A stretch of DNA of 27,235 nucleotides from an uncultured Oscillospiraceae bacterium (GCA_900763995.1 CAAFMK010000130.1:1-27235), one strand, 5' to 3'; counted from the first letter of the stretch, positions 16,923 to 25,777 are shown. Notes: generated by a model from the sequence alone, not told the origin. A program made the numbers and translations.

Positions 16923-16979
16923 CCTTATGATCTGATGCCTCCCGCACCCAACCATAAGAAAAAGAAATGGGGTATCCCT

Positions 16980-17690
16980 ATGGATTTGAATCAGCGCATT
17001 GAATTGGTACGATCCCGCATTGCCGCCGCCGCCCACGCAGCTGGCCGCCGCTCAGAGGAGATCACCCTGTGTGCCGCCACCAAGGTGCAAAGTGATGAGA
17101 CGATCAGGGCCGCCATTGCCGCTGGCATTACCGTGTGCGGAGAAAACCGTGTCCAGGAGCTCACCGCCCACCTGTCACAAAATTCCTATGCCGGGGCCAG
17201 GGCAGTCCACTTTATTGGCCATCTTCAAACCAATAAGGTCAAGCAGGTGGTGGGGCAGGTGGATCTCATCCAGTCGGTGGACTCCTCCCACCTGCTCCAG
17301 GCCATCGCCCACCAGGGGGAGAAGCTTGGGGTGGTGCAGGATATTCTTCTGGAGGTAAACATCGCCAATGAGGCCAGTAAGGGCGGGTGCCAGGTGGAGC
17401 AGCTGCCCGCTCTGGTGGAGGAGGCTATGGAGCTGGGCCATGTCAGGCTTCGGGGCCTTATGGCCATCCCCCCGGTCTCTTCCAAATCTGGCGGAAATCG
17501 CAGGTATTTTTCCCGGATGTACCAGCTTCTTGTTGACATAAGGAAAAAAATGTCGGATAATCAGGATGTTATAGATTGTTTGTCTATGGGCATGAGCGCA
17601 GATTACGAGGATGCTGTTTTGGAGGGAGCCACGCTGGTGCGTATTGGCACCGCTCTGTTTGGCTCCAGGCCCCCTATGGGCCCCCGCTGA
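16980..17690 (+). CDS. yggS: YggS/YlmE-family pyridoxal phosphate-binding protein
   Basis: This family (PLPBP) binds PLP in a TIM barrel like the N-terminal domain of alanine racemase, has no proven enzyme activity and helps PLP homeostasis. The 236-residue protein shows the Lys of CAATK as the likely PLP lysine, plus FIGHLQTNK, SMGMSADYEDAV and RIGTALFG, all hallmarks. The start is the ATG at 16980. Its Shine-Dalgarno is weak (GGGG about eight bases upstream). An ATG 15 codons upstream gives a Lys-rich extension with no ribosome-binding site and is less likely. In Bacillus the homologue ylmE lies beside sepF, as here (46-base gap). Confidence 0.92.
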   Translation: MDLNQRIELVRSRIAAAAHAAGRRSEEITLCAATKVQSDETIRAAIAAGITVCGENRVQELTAHLSQNSYAGARAVHFIGHLQTNKVKQVVGQVDLIQSVDSSHLLQAIAHQGEKLGVVQDILLEVNIANEASKGGCQVEQLPALVEEAMELGHVRLRGLMAIPPVSSKSGGNRRYFSRMYQLLVDIRKKMSDNQDVIDCLSMGMSADYEDAVLEGATLVRIGTALFGSRPPMGPR

Positions 17691-17736
17691 GCCCTTGCCG
17701 GTCGGAAATTTCATCTGAAAGGAACGAGGATCAATC

Positions 17737-18204
17737 ATGGGTATCTTTGACGAGTTTAGGCGCTTGGCCCACCCCTATGGGGAGGAGGACGAGGATGAAT
17801 TTGATGATTTTGACATCTCTCCCCGCCCTGTGGAGCGGCGTGAGCGCTCTGAGCGTAGCACCCGCAGCGACTCCATCTCCTTGGAGGAGGAGCGCCGCAG
17901 CAACAAGGTTGTCAACATCCGGGCCGCCACCCAGCTTCAGGTGGTTCTGGTAAAGCCTGATAAGTTTGAGGACGCCTCTGCCATTGCTGACCACCTGCGG
18001 GAAAAGCGCACTGTGGTGCTCAATCTGGAGTCCACAAACAAGGATATTGCCCGCCGCCTGCTGGACTTTTTGTCCGGTGTGGCCTATGCCAACGAGGGCA
18101 AGATCAAAAAGGTGGCCATCTCCACCTACATCATCACCCCCTATAATGTGGATATTTTGGGGGATCTCATTGATGAACTGGAAAATAATGGATTATACTT
18201 TTAA
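17737..18204 (+). CDS. sepF: Cell division protein SepF
   Basis: SepF is a membrane-binding FtsZ anchor that bundles FtsZ filaments at the septum. The 155-residue protein has the short amphipathic N-terminal helix MGIFDEFRRLAHPYG that would bind membrane. A charged, disordered linker (about 16-55) follows, then the SepF core (about 58-155) with VVNIRAATQLQVVLVKP, REKRTVVLNLE, RRLLDFLSGVAYA and TYIITPYNVDI. The start ATG has ACGAGG about seven bases upstream. It lies between yggS and divIVA, as in the Bacillus ylmE-sepF-ylmG-ylmH-divIVA group, but ylmG and ylmH are missing here. A possible promoter for divIVA overlaps its 3' end. Confidence 0.94.
   Translation: MGIFDEFRRLAHPYGEEDEDEFDDFDISPRPVERRERSERSTRSDSISLEEERRSNKVVNIRAATQLQVVLVKPDKFEDASAIADHLREKRTVVLNLESTNKDIARRLLDFLSGVAYANEGKIKKVAISTYIITPYNVDILGDLIDELENNGLYF
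18170..18199 (+). promoter_or_regulatory. Candidate promoter of divIVA
   Basis: TTGATG (18170-18175), an 18-base spacer and TATACT (18194-18199) lie at the 3' end of sepF, 49 bases before divIVA. The hexamers match consensus at 4 of 6 and 5 of 6 positions. It may add to readthrough from the upstream genes. Confidence 0.4.
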
Positions 18205-18247
18205 ATAGAGATTACATATTTGGTGGAAAATCTGGAGGAGATCGATT

Positions 18248-19021
18248 ATGCTAACTCCGCAAGAGGTTTCTGAGCGCGCCTTTCAAAAAGCGTCGTTTGG
18301 TGGCTATAACATGGCCCAGGTGGATGAATTTTTGGATATACTCACTGGGGATTACACTGCTTTGTTCAATGAAAACGCAGTGTTAAAGAGCAAGATGAAG
18401 GTGCTGGTGGAAAAGGTGGAGGAGTACCGCTCCACAGAGGAGGCCATGCGAAAGGCCCTGATGACTGCCCAGCGGATGGCCGATGATCTGGTGCAGGACG
18501 CCCAGCATAAAAAGGACGCCATGCTCAAGGAGGCTGAGGCCGAGATCTCCTCCCGTATTTCCAGCATCTCTCAGGAGGTGGAGGCCGAGAATTTCCGGCT
18601 CCAGCAGGCACAGAAGTCCACAGCGGAATTTGTGGAAAAGGTCCGGGCCATGCACATCAAACAGATGGAGTATTTGGAGCATCTTCAATCCCTGACCCCA
18701 CCCCAGGCCACCCCTGAGACAGACCCTGTGGAGGAGACCGCATCAGAAATTGATGACAATGTCCAGCGTCTGCTGGCCCAGGCCATGAAGGACGCCACTG
18801 CGGAAAATCTCCGGGCCAAGACCGCCGAGCAGGCCCAGTCTGAAGCTGTGGAGGAGCCTTCCCAGGATATTGAAGACACTGCCGAATTTTCTCCTGTGGC
18901 GAACGCCCTGCCCCATCCTCACAATCACAAGGCGATTCAGCAGGATGAGGATCTTGTCGAGCTCACCAGCGGCATCGATTTTGATAATCTCCAGTTTGGT
19001 CGTGACTATGAGATCAAATAA
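18248..19021 (+). CDS. divIVA: DivIVA-domain cell division/polarity protein
   Basis: DivIVA-family proteins sense negatively curved membrane and organise pole and septum functions such as division-site placement. The 257-residue protein begins MLTPQEVSERAFQKASFGGY, with the GGYNMAQVDEFLD motif typical of the N-terminal membrane-binding domain. A coiled coil follows at about residues 35-150, then an acidic, low-complexity C-terminal region (about 155-257). The start ATG has GGAGGAG seven bases upstream. It is the last gene of the plus-strand run. Its TAA stop supplies the first base of a perfect 19-bp inverted repeat. GpsB is a related shorter family, but the length favours DivIVA. Confidence 0.92.
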   Translation: MLTPQEVSERAFQKASFGGYNMAQVDEFLDILTGDYTALFNENAVLKSKMKVLVEKVEEYRSTEEAMRKALMTAQRMADDLVQDAQHKKDAMLKEAEAEISSRISSISQEVEAENFRLQQAQKSTAEFVEKVRAMHIKQMEYLEHLQSLTPPQATPETDPVEETASEIDDNVQRLLAQAMKDATAENLRAKTAEQAQSEAVEEPSQDIEDTAEFSPVANALPHPHNHKAIQQDEDLVELTSGIDFDNLQFGRDYEIK

Positions 19022-19066
19022 AATACCCCAGCCAGGACTTGCCCATTAGTCCTGGCTGGGGTATTT
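19021..19066. terminator. Bidirectional terminator between divIVA and the Sel1 operon
   Basis: A perfect 19-base inverted repeat (19021-19039 and 19048-19066) with an eight-base loop lies between two converging genes. The arms begin AAATACCCC and end GGGGTATTT, so a short A/T run flanks the stem on each side and it can act on both strands. The T-tracts are short: TATTTCC on plus, TATTTTATTTG on minus. The first base belongs to the divIVA stop codon. Confidence 0.85.
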
Positions 19067-19117
19067 CCTCATTGTATCACTTGATTCTCCATCCGCCCTG
19101 TATGGATCCCAGGGGCC

Positions 19118-20359
19118 TTATCTCCGTTTCCATTGGCCAAAGAAGCCCTTCTTGTAGTGGAGCAGTTCCTCCTTGGCCTCCTTCATGTCGCCCGCCTTTT
19201 GCAGATATTCCACGCCCTTTTTGATGTCAGCGGGCACGCCCAGGCCCTGGCCATAGATACAGCCCAGAATATAATTGGCTGACCAGCTGTTCCAGTTCAC
19301 CTGCTCCATAAATTCACGAGCCCGCTTATAGTCCTGCTGTACGCCCCGGCCATAGAAGCAGCACTCGCCCAAAAAGACAAGACCCCACTGGCTGTCATTC
19401 TCATAGGCCCAGATCAGATGCTGATAGGCCTTGGCATAATCCTGGGGCACACCCAGACCCTTGTAGTACAAATAGCCCAGCTGGTTGTGGCTGCCCACCA
19501 GGTTATAGCCAAGCTCAATGCTCTTTTCACAGCACTTGGCGGCATAGGCCTCATCCTTTGTCACACCCTCTCCCTCTGCATAGGCTGAACCCACATAATA
19601 CCACGCCCCAGGCTCTCCGTGCTCCATGGCCTTTTTCAGCCAGTAGATGGCGTCCTCATACCGCTTTTCCTTCTGCAGATCCAGACCGTACAGGTACTCA
19701 TAAGTAGGGTAACCCCGCTCCGCTCCCATCCGGTGCAGAGGGGCAGCCTTCTGGGGCTGGGGCGGGATGATGTCCTCATCCCCATTCTCATAGTAGGAGT
19801 TTAAGTTATTTCCAGCATAGAAGAGCCCATTCTGGAAGGCCTTCAGGAACCAGCCCTCACACTGTTGGATATTCTCCTTTAAATAGGCCTTGAACGCCTC
19901 CCGATTGGGGAAGGATTCAGCCCCCTTGCCCTGGATGCGCAGAAAATCCCACCAGAAATAGGTGTTTCCAATCACATACTGGCTGAAGGCATCCCCCTGC
20001 TGGGCATTGCGCAGCACCACATCAAAGGCCTCCTGAATGGAGGCAAAGGGCATCTTCTTCTCCATGGAGGGGGTCAGGTCGCCGTTTCGCATCCCGATCA
20101 ACACCCCTAGGGCACTGCCCTGCTCAATGGATTTGTGGAGTAGTTTGGTGGCCCGTGCCTCATCCTCTGGAAAGCCATGTCCACGCCACACATACTGGTA
20201 CCCGTTCAGACACCGGGCCAAGATACAGCTGGCATCTCCATCCCCTGCGGCTGAGGCCTCCTCCAGCAGCTGAAAGCCCTCCTGGCCCTTTCCAGCCTTC
20301 TCATTGTAGTAGATGTACTCAAGGGCCTGCTCCACCTTGTCACTGTAACACTTTCCCAT
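19118..20359 (-). CDS. Sel1-repeat (TPR-like) protein
   Basis: This is a 413-residue soluble protein with no signal peptide or membrane segment. The C-terminal half contains four clear Sel1-like repeats of about 33-37 residues (about 251-286, 289-325, 326-358, 360-393). These show the pattern LGxxYxxGxGVxxDxxKAxxxxxxA, for example LGYLYYKGLGVPQDYAKAYQ. The N-terminal half is helical and may hold degenerate repeats, for example near 40-80. Sel1 repeats form alpha-solenoids that bind partner proteins, so a scaffold role is likely; the partner is unknown. The ATG has AAAGGA four bases and AAGGAG further upstream. It follows the membrane protein gene by 16 bases in the same operon and ends at the shared terminator. 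Confidence 0.85.
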   Translation of the reverse strand: MGKCYSDKVEQALEYIYYNEKAGKGQEGFQLLEEASAAGDGDASCILARCLNGYQYVWRGHGFPEDEARATKLLHKSIEQGSALGVLIGMRNGDLTPSMEKKMPFASIQEAFDVVLRNAQQGDAFSQYVIGNTYFWWDFLRIQGKGAESFPNREAFKAYLKENIQQCEGWFLKAFQNGLFYAGNNLNSYYENGDEDIIPPQPQKAAPLHRMGAERGYPTYEYLYGLDLQKEKRYEDAIYWLKKAMEHGEPGAWYYVGSAYAEGEGVTKDEAYAAKCCEKSIELGYNLVGSHNQLGYLYYKGLGVPQDYAKAYQHLIWAYENDSQWGLVFLGECCFYGRGVQQDYKRAREFMEQVNWNSWSANYILGCIYGQGLGVPADIKKGVEYLQKAGDMKEAKEELLHYKKGFFGQWKRR

Positions 20360-20375
20360 CGTTTCCTTTCTCTCC

Positions 20376-21965
20376 TTACCTTGTTATTTTTTTGGTACAC
20401 TCTCTCCAATCAGATAGATTTTCCCTGAATGTGCCCAAATAGGTCTCCATCAGCCAATCTGCCGCCTGGCGGTGGGTGCATTTCTTCTCATAATAGCGCA
20501 GCTGTGTCCCGACAATTCTAGACACCAGCACGGTACACCGACCATCCAGCTTGGTGCCGGTGGTGATCTCAATCACCCGGAATCCCTGTGGTATGTAGAG
20601 CTGTACCTCATGGTAGCTCCCATCCACCAGCCCATCCACAGCCACCTGAATATCCTCTCTGGTAAAGGTGCAGTGGCTCTGCTGCACCCCCTGATGGGAG
20701 ATGAGCCGCAACATAGGCTCCATCTTTTCCCGGGGCCTGGGCTGCTGGCCGGCGGTGTCATGGTGGAAATTGGTCTGTTTCCAGCCAGTCAGATCGGGAA
20801 CCTTGCCCTGCATCCAGGCTTTGACCACCCTCTCACACTCCGGGCGGGCCATTATCTGGATGTTGACCGGGATCGTGGGTTGATCGTCCTGCTCTGGGTC
20901 CTGTTTGACCATCAGCTTATACATCCCACCCGGCTGTGGGACACAGCGCAGCTCTGTAAAGCGTACTCCCCCGGCCTCCACCGGACGGCCCGCCACCAGA
21001 GAAAAGCTCTCTTTTTCCAAAAGCTCGCTGATCTGATTGGGTTCAATGCGGGAGGTGACCCCGCCATCCGCCGTGTGTAAAATCATATTCTGCTGGGTGG
21101 TGTGGACACTCTTTTGCTGGGCCTGCTCACGCTCACCCTTTCTGCGCTTAAAATCCACCTCACGCCTTTGCTTCTGCTCCTCTGTGCAGTCTGTGTACTT
21201 GGTCAAATGGGCATAGGTGTCAAAATAGGCCTCCGGCACCCGCAGCCGCAGACAGTCCATCAGCATGGGCAGCTCCCGGGGGTTGAGAAGGTCAGTGATG
21301 TGTATCTGATTGCGATCATCTACAATATAGATCTGTATCACGCGGGTAGTCCGGGTGCCGCCGCTGCTGTGGCGGGTCTTGATCTCGTCCCGTCCAAACA
21401 CCGCCCGGATTCTGGGAATGTAGTTGGCTTCATCTCCCAGCACCCACTGCTGACCTACCCCAACCCGGTCAAACCACTGGCCGTTGGCCCTCAGGTCATC
21501 ATCCACCATGGCGAACAGCTCTTTGACAGGCGGGGCCTCATCCGGGTAGGGCAGCTGACTGCGAATAGACTTGGCCAGCGTGCTCTTCTCTGGAAACAGG
21601 CTGTCCCGCAGGTTGATATATCCAACATAGATACCGCTGGCCAGAGCGACACAGCCCAGAACACCGCTCAAAATAATAGTCAGCAGCCCCTCCGACTGTT
21701 CCTTGTAGCTCATCCACCCAAAGACCAGCAGTCCTGCACCAATGAGAAGGAGCGGCGGACTCCACAGCACATGGCCCAGCCGCTTTCTGGTGCGGTCGAG
21801 GCAGTAGCCCTCCTCCGGCCCGTTGGGCTGCTGCTTTTTGTTCCAGTGCATAATGAGCAAAATAACTGGAATGGCAAAGATCCGCAGCACAACCACCAGT
21901 ACAACATATACCACTACATTGTACGGCCATTTGAGGTAAAATCCCCTTTTTGTCTTTTTCTCCAC
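20376..21965 (-). CDS. Three-TM membrane protein of unknown function
   Basis: I do not recognise this 529-residue protein. It starts at a GTG (complement 21963-21965) with AAGGGAGA seven bases upstream. The longer frame to 22112 runs over the promoter and is rejected. It has likely membrane segments at about 17-39, 67-85 and 94-116, then about 410 soluble residues. Part of the soluble region (about 165-250) has alternating strands and a block with GTRTTRVIQIYIVDD followed by LNPRELPMLMDCLRLRVPEA. This faintly recalls a PH-like fold, but that is a guess. Residues about 265-300 are strongly charged and probably a coiled coil or linker. A second beta-rich domain ends the protein. It shares an operon with the Sel1-repeat gene, so the two products may act together. 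Confidence 0.75.
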   Translation of the reverse strand: MEKKTKRGFYLKWPYNVVVYVVLVVVLRIFAIPVILLIMHWNKKQQPNGPEEGYCLDRTRKRLGHVLWSPPLLLIGAGLLVFGWMSYKEQSEGLLTIILSGVLGCVALASGIYVGYINLRDSLFPEKSTLAKSIRSQLPYPDEAPPVKELFAMVDDDLRANGQWFDRVGVGQQWVLGDEANYIPRIRAVFGRDEIKTRHSSGGTRTTRVIQIYIVDDRNQIHITDLLNPRELPMLMDCLRLRVPEAYFDTYAHLTKYTDCTEEQKQRREVDFKRRKGEREQAQQKSVHTTQQNMILHTADGGVTSRIEPNQISELLEKESFSLVAGRPVEAGGVRFTELRCVPQPGGMYKLMVKQDPEQDDQPTIPVNIQIMARPECERVVKAWMQGKVPDLTGWKQTNFHHDTAGQQPRPREKMEPMLRLISHQGVQQSHCTFTREDIQVAVDGLVDGSYHEVQLYIPQGFRVIEITTGTKLDGRCTVLVSRIVGTQLRYYEKKCTHRQAADWLMETYLGTFRENLSDWRECTKKITR

Positions 21966-22012
21966 ACAAAGATCTCCCTTCGACCTCTCCCTCTCAGGGA
22001 AAATTCTATTGT

Positions 22013-22041
22013 AGTATATCATCTGGGACACCGAAATACAA
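22013..22041 (-). promoter_or_regulatory. Promoter of the membrane protein / Sel1 operon
   Basis: On the minus strand TTGTAT (22036-22041), a 17-base spacer and TATACT (22013-22018) lie 48 bases before the GTG start. It is a good vegetative promoter and faces away from the mfd promoter 98 bases to the right. It supports rejecting the longer upstream reading of the gene. Confidence 0.65.
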
Positions 22042-22138
22042 TCCTTTCCAAAAAATCCGTTGTCAAAATGCCTAAATACATATTTACTGCCACCCAGAAC
22101 AAGATTTTGCACCGTGACATAACCCCTCTAAAATCCCC

Positions 22139-22167
22139 TTGACGAAGATTTTTATGGGGGATATACT
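22139..22167 (+). promoter_or_regulatory. Promoter of mfd
   Basis: TTGACG (22139-22144), a 17-base spacer and TATACT (22162-22167) lie 95 bases before the mfd ATG. This close match to the sigma-A consensus shows that the open frame upstream of the ATG is leader, not coding. Confidence 0.75.
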
Positions 22168-22192
22168 GGTGGAACCGCAATACTTGATCTCA

Positions 22193-22217
22193 CCCCTCCC
22201 CCAACTGGGGGCAGGGG
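22193..22217 (+). other. GC-rich stem-loop in the mfd leader
   Basis: CCCCTCCCCC (22193-22202) pairs with GGGGGCAGGGG (22207-22217), with one bulged C and an AACT loop. It lies in the roughly 88-base leader between the mfd promoter and its start. No T-run follows, so it is not a standard terminator. Its role is unknown. Confidence 0.4.
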
Positions 22218-22261
22218 CATTGCCACATCATCCAACACCGTCAAAAATCGAGGTATTTCCT

Positions 22262-25200
22262 ATGAAACTACTTACTGCCGCCCTGAGCCGACTGCCGGAA
22301 TTTCAATCCCTCCTCTCCTGTCTGGAGGGGGGGCGCAGTCCGGTGGCCCTCACCGGGGCCGCTGCCATCCACCGTGTCCACATTGCCGCCGGAATCGGAC
22401 TGTTGGCCAAGCGCCCTGTGGTGGTGGTCTGCGGAGATGAGGGGGAGGGGGAGCGGATCGCCCATGATCTGGCCGCTTTGTCCGGGTGCCCTGTCCCCAT
22501 TCTCACCCCCCGGTCTTTTACCTTCCACAATGTTTCCTCTGTCTCCCGCCAGTGGGAGCACCGGCGGCTGACCCTAATGCACCAGATGACCTATGGGGGC
22601 ACCCCCTTTCTGGTTGCCACCGTGGAGGCCCTCCTCCAGCGCACCATCCCCCAGGATGTGCTCCGGCGCTGCTGTAAACGCCTGAAGCTGGGGGACGCCT
22701 GGGATCTCAACCAGCTGGCAGAGCAGCTCTCTGCCAGTGGGTACACCCGCTGTGAACAGGTGGAGGGCGTGGGGCAGTTTGCCCTGCGGGGCGGTATTCT
22801 GGATGTGTACTCCCCGGGGATGGAACAGCCCGCCCGTGTGGAATTTTTCGGAGATGAGATCGACGCCATGGGATATTTCGATCCCAACACCCAGCGCCGA
22901 ACGGAGAACATCTCTGATATTTTGCTCCTCCCCGCCGCCGAGGTGCTCCCCCAGATGGCTCCCGGCGGATTGCCTGGACTGTCCGGCAAAATCAGCAAAC
23001 TGGCGGCCAAAGCCCTGAGCAATGGTCACAAGGAGCTGGCCACCACCCTGGAGCAGGACGCTGAGGCCATCGCCCAGGGCCGCACCTTTCCCGCACTGGA
23101 TCGCTACCTGACCCTCATCTACCCCCAGGAGGCCACCGCCGCCGGCTACATCTCTCAGGATGCCTGTATCGTCTTTTCTGAGTGTGCCCGGATCGCAGAC
23201 CGGGCCAAGACCTACCAGTGGCAGATGGAGGAGGACACCAAGATCCTGCTGGAGCAGGGGGAGCTGGACGGCTCCTGTGCCCACCTCTCCCTCACCTTTC
23301 CCCATCTGTGTAACCGTCTGGAGGACTGGGCCTGTGTGTACCTGGACTCCTTTGGCACCTCTGGCTTCCCCAGCCCTCCCAAGGCCCTGCTCTCCCTCAC
23401 TGCCAAGCAGATCGCCAGCTTTGGGGGCAGTCTGGAGGCGGCGGTACAGGATCTGGCCCACTACCAAAAAAGCGGCTTTTCCAGTCTGGTGCTGGTGTCC
23501 AGTGAACAGCGGGCCCTGGATCTGCAGACCCTTCTGCGGGAGCAGAAGGTAAGATCCGCCGTCCAGTTTCAGTTGGAGGGCCTGCCCCAGCCGGGGGAAA
23601 TTGCCATCACCACCGGCGGGCTGTCCAACGGACTGGAGTACCCCTCTATCCAGCTGGCGGTGCTCACCGAGGGGGACAAAAAGACTGTCCAGCGCCGCCG
23701 GCCTAAAAAGGACTCCACCAACCGCCAGAAGCTGAAATCCTACGCCGACCTCACCCCCGGAGATCTGGTGGTGCACGAGCACCACGGGGTGGGCCGCTTT
23801 GCTGGCATGGTGAAAATGCCCATCGACGGGGTGGAGCAGGACTATGTAAAAATCTCCTACGCCGGTACCGATGTGCTCTATGTCCCGGCCACCCAGCTGG
23901 ATCTGGTGTCCAAATACATTGGCGGCGGGGAAAACGCCGCTGAGACCAAAAAACTCAACCGCCTTGGGGGCGTGGAGTGGGAAAAGGCCAAGAGCAAGGC
24001 CAAGCGGGCGGTCCAGGATCTGGCCAAGGGCCTCATTCAGCTCTACGCCCAGCGCCAGCGCCAGCCGGGCTACGCCTTTGCCCCAGATACCCAGTGGCAG
24101 CATGAATTTGAAGATCAGTTTGAATACACGGAGACCGATGACCAGCTGCGCTGCATTCAGGAGATCAAAACGGACATGGAACGTGCCATCCCCATGGATC
24201 GTCTGCTGTGCGGCGATGTGGGCTACGGCAAAACCGAGGTGGCCTTCCGGGCTATGATGAAGTGTGTCATGGACGGAAAGCAGACCGCCATTCTGGTACC
24301 CACCACCGTTCTGGCCCGCCAGCACTACCTCACCGCCCTGCGCCGCTTTGCCAAGTACCCGGTCAACATCGATGTGGTCTCCCGCTTTCGCACCCCCGCC
24401 CAGATGAAGGAGACCCTCCACAAGGTGGAGACGGGAGAGATCGACATCCTTGTGGGCACCCACCGCCTCTTCAATAAGGATGTGCGCTTTAAGGATCTGG
24501 GCCTTCTGGTGGTGGATGAGGAGCAGCGCTTTGGGGTGCAGCACAAGGAGAAGCTTAAGGAGCAGTTTAAGCAGGTGGATGTGCTCACCCTGTCCGCCAC
24601 TCCCATCCCCCGTACCCTCAATATGGCCCTGTCCGGCATTCGGGATATGTCCACCCTGGAGGAGCCCCCCTCCAACCGCCAGCCAGTGCAGACCTATGTG
24701 CTGGAGCACGACTGGGGCGTACTGGGGGACGCCATGCGCCGGGAGCTGGAGCGCGGGGGCCAGGTGTACTATCTGCACAACCGGGTAGACACCATCGACC
24801 GCACCGCCGCCCGCCTCCAGCTGCTGCTTGGGGAGGATGCGGTCATCGGTGTGGCCCACGGGCGGATGACACAGGAGGCCATTGACGATGTGATGAGCCA
24901 GATGACCGATGGGGAGATCAATATTCTGGTGTGTACCACCATCATCGAGACGGGCATTGACCTGCCCAACGCCAACACCCTCATCATTGAGGACGCCGAC
25001 TATCTGGGCCTTGCCCAGCTCCACCAGATCCGGGGCCGGGTGGGCCGCTCCAACCGCCGGGCCTTCGCCTACCTCACCTACCGCAAGGGGAAGGCCCTCA
25101 CCGAGGTGGCCACCAAGCGGCTGGAGGCCATAAGGGAGTTTGCTGAGTTTGGCTCCGGCTTTAAAATTGCCATGCGGGATCTGGAGATCCGGGGGGCTGG

Positions 25201-25765
25201 CAATGTCCTTGGGCCGGAGCAGTCTGGATTCATGCTCTCTGTGGGCTACGATATGTATTTAAAGCTGTTGGAGGAGGCCGTTTTACAAGAGCAAGGCCAG
25301 CCCATCCCCACCCGTACCGAGTGCGCCGCCACCCTGTCGGTGGCCGCCTCCATCCCTGACCGCTATGTGCCCTCCCCGGAGCAGCGGATGGATCTCTATC
25401 GGCGGATTGCTGCCATCCGGGAGGAGACGGAGGCCGACGAGCTCATCGATGAGCTCATCGACCGCTTTGGGGAGCCACCCAGACAGGTCAACAACCTGAT
25501 TTCTGTGGCACTCCTCCGGGCCACCGCCGCCCTGTGCCGCATTGGGGACATTGCCCAGAAGGGCAACCGACTGGTCTTTACCCTGGAGGAGTTCCAGCTG
25601 GAGCCCTTCTCCGCCCTGTGCGGCCAGAAGGACTATGAAAATCGTCTGCTGCTCATCCCAGGAGATACCCCCCGCTTCTCTCTGACTTTGAAAAAGGATG
25701 AGAACCCCCTCCGGGCGGCCAGTGGGGTGGTAGATGCCTATGCAGCGGTACTACAGGTACAGTAA
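22262..25765 (+). CDS. mfd: Transcription-repair coupling factor Mfd
   Basis: Mfd is a DNA translocase that removes RNA polymerase stalled at lesions and recruits UvrA to start nucleotide excision repair. The 1167-residue protein has the usual full length. The N-terminal UvrB-like region (about 1-330) is followed by the CarD-like RNA-polymerase-interacting domain (about 495-555, starting GDLVVHEHHGVGRFAG). The RecG-like motor has Walker A GDVGYGKT (651-658), the DEEQ box (752-755), motif III SATPIPRTLNMAL and motif VI GRVGRS (925-930). A C-terminal TRCF domain ends the protein. The start is the ATG at 22262, with GAGG eight bases upstream and 95 bases after a good promoter. The prsA-like gene follows after 90 bases. 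Confidence 0.96.
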   Translation: MKLLTAALSRLPEFQSLLSCLEGGRSPVALTGAAAIHRVHIAAGIGLLAKRPVVVVCGDEGEGERIAHDLAALSGCPVPILTPRSFTFHNVSSVSRQWEHRRLTLMHQMTYGGTPFLVATVEALLQRTIPQDVLRRCCKRLKLGDAWDLNQLAEQLSASGYTRCEQVEGVGQFALRGGILDVYSPGMEQPARVEFFGDEIDAMGYFDPNTQRRTENISDILLLPAAEVLPQMAPGGLPGLSGKISKLAAKALSNGHKELATTLEQDAEAIAQGRTFPALDRYLTLIYPQEATAAGYISQDACIVFSECARIADRAKTYQWQMEEDTKILLEQGELDGSCAHLSLTFPHLCNRLEDWACVYLDSFGTSGFPSPPKALLSLTAKQIASFGGSLEAAVQDLAHYQKSGFSSLVLVSSEQRALDLQTLLREQKVRSAVQFQLEGLPQPGEIAITTGGLSNGLEYPSIQLAVLTEGDKKTVQRRRPKKDSTNRQKLKSYADLTPGDLVVHEHHGVGRFAGMVKMPIDGVEQDYVKISYAGTDVLYVPATQLDLVSKYIGGGENAAETKKLNRLGGVEWEKAKSKAKRAVQDLAKGLIQLYAQRQRQPGYAFAPDTQWQHEFEDQFEYTETDDQLRCIQEIKTDMERAIPMDRLLCGDVGYGKTEVAFRAMMKCVMDGKQTAILVPTTVLARQHYLTALRRFAKYPVNIDVVSRFRTPAQMKETLHKVETGEIDILVGTHRLFNKDVRFKDLGLLVVDEEQRFGVQHKEKLKEQFKQVDVLTLSATPIPRTLNMALSGIRDMSTLEEPPSNRQPVQTYVLEHDWGVLGDAMRRELERGGQVYYLHNRVDTIDRTAARLQLLLGEDAVIGVAHGRMTQEAIDDVMSQMTDGEINILVCTTIIETGIDLPNANTLIIEDADYLGLAQLHQIRGRVGRSNRRAFAYLTYRKGKALTEVATKRLEAIREFAEFGSGFKIAMRDLEIRGAGNVLGPEQSGFMLSVGYDMYLKLLEEAVLQEQGQPIPTRTECAATLSVAASIPDRYVPSPEQRMDLYRRIAAIREETEADELIDELIDRFGEPPRQVNNLISVALLRATAALCRIGDIAQKGNRLVFTLEEFQLEPFSALCGQKDYENRLLLIPGDTPRFSLTLKKDENPLRAASGVVDAYAAVLQVQ

Positions 25766-25777
25766 CCAGGCCCCGGC

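Noticed and set aside
16935..16979. Upstream ATG for yggS
   Set aside because: It adds a Lys-rich stretch not typical of the family and has no Shine-Dalgarno. The ATG at 16980 matches the usual start, although its own Shine-Dalgarno is weak.
19118..21965. Sel1/membrane operon as a defence system
   Set aside because: Sel1 and membrane genes occur in some defence islands, but I see no effector motif, no neighbouring defence genes and no mobile-element context here.
21966..22112. Upstream extension of the three-TM membrane protein
   Set aside because: It covers the -35 and -10 boxes of the operon promoter and has no ribosome-binding site.
22574..25024. 816-codon open frame on the minus strand
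   Set aside because: It lies entirely antisense to mfd. Long antisense frames are expected in GC-rich genes with G/C at third positions, and its Gly/His/Leu-rich product shows no domain.
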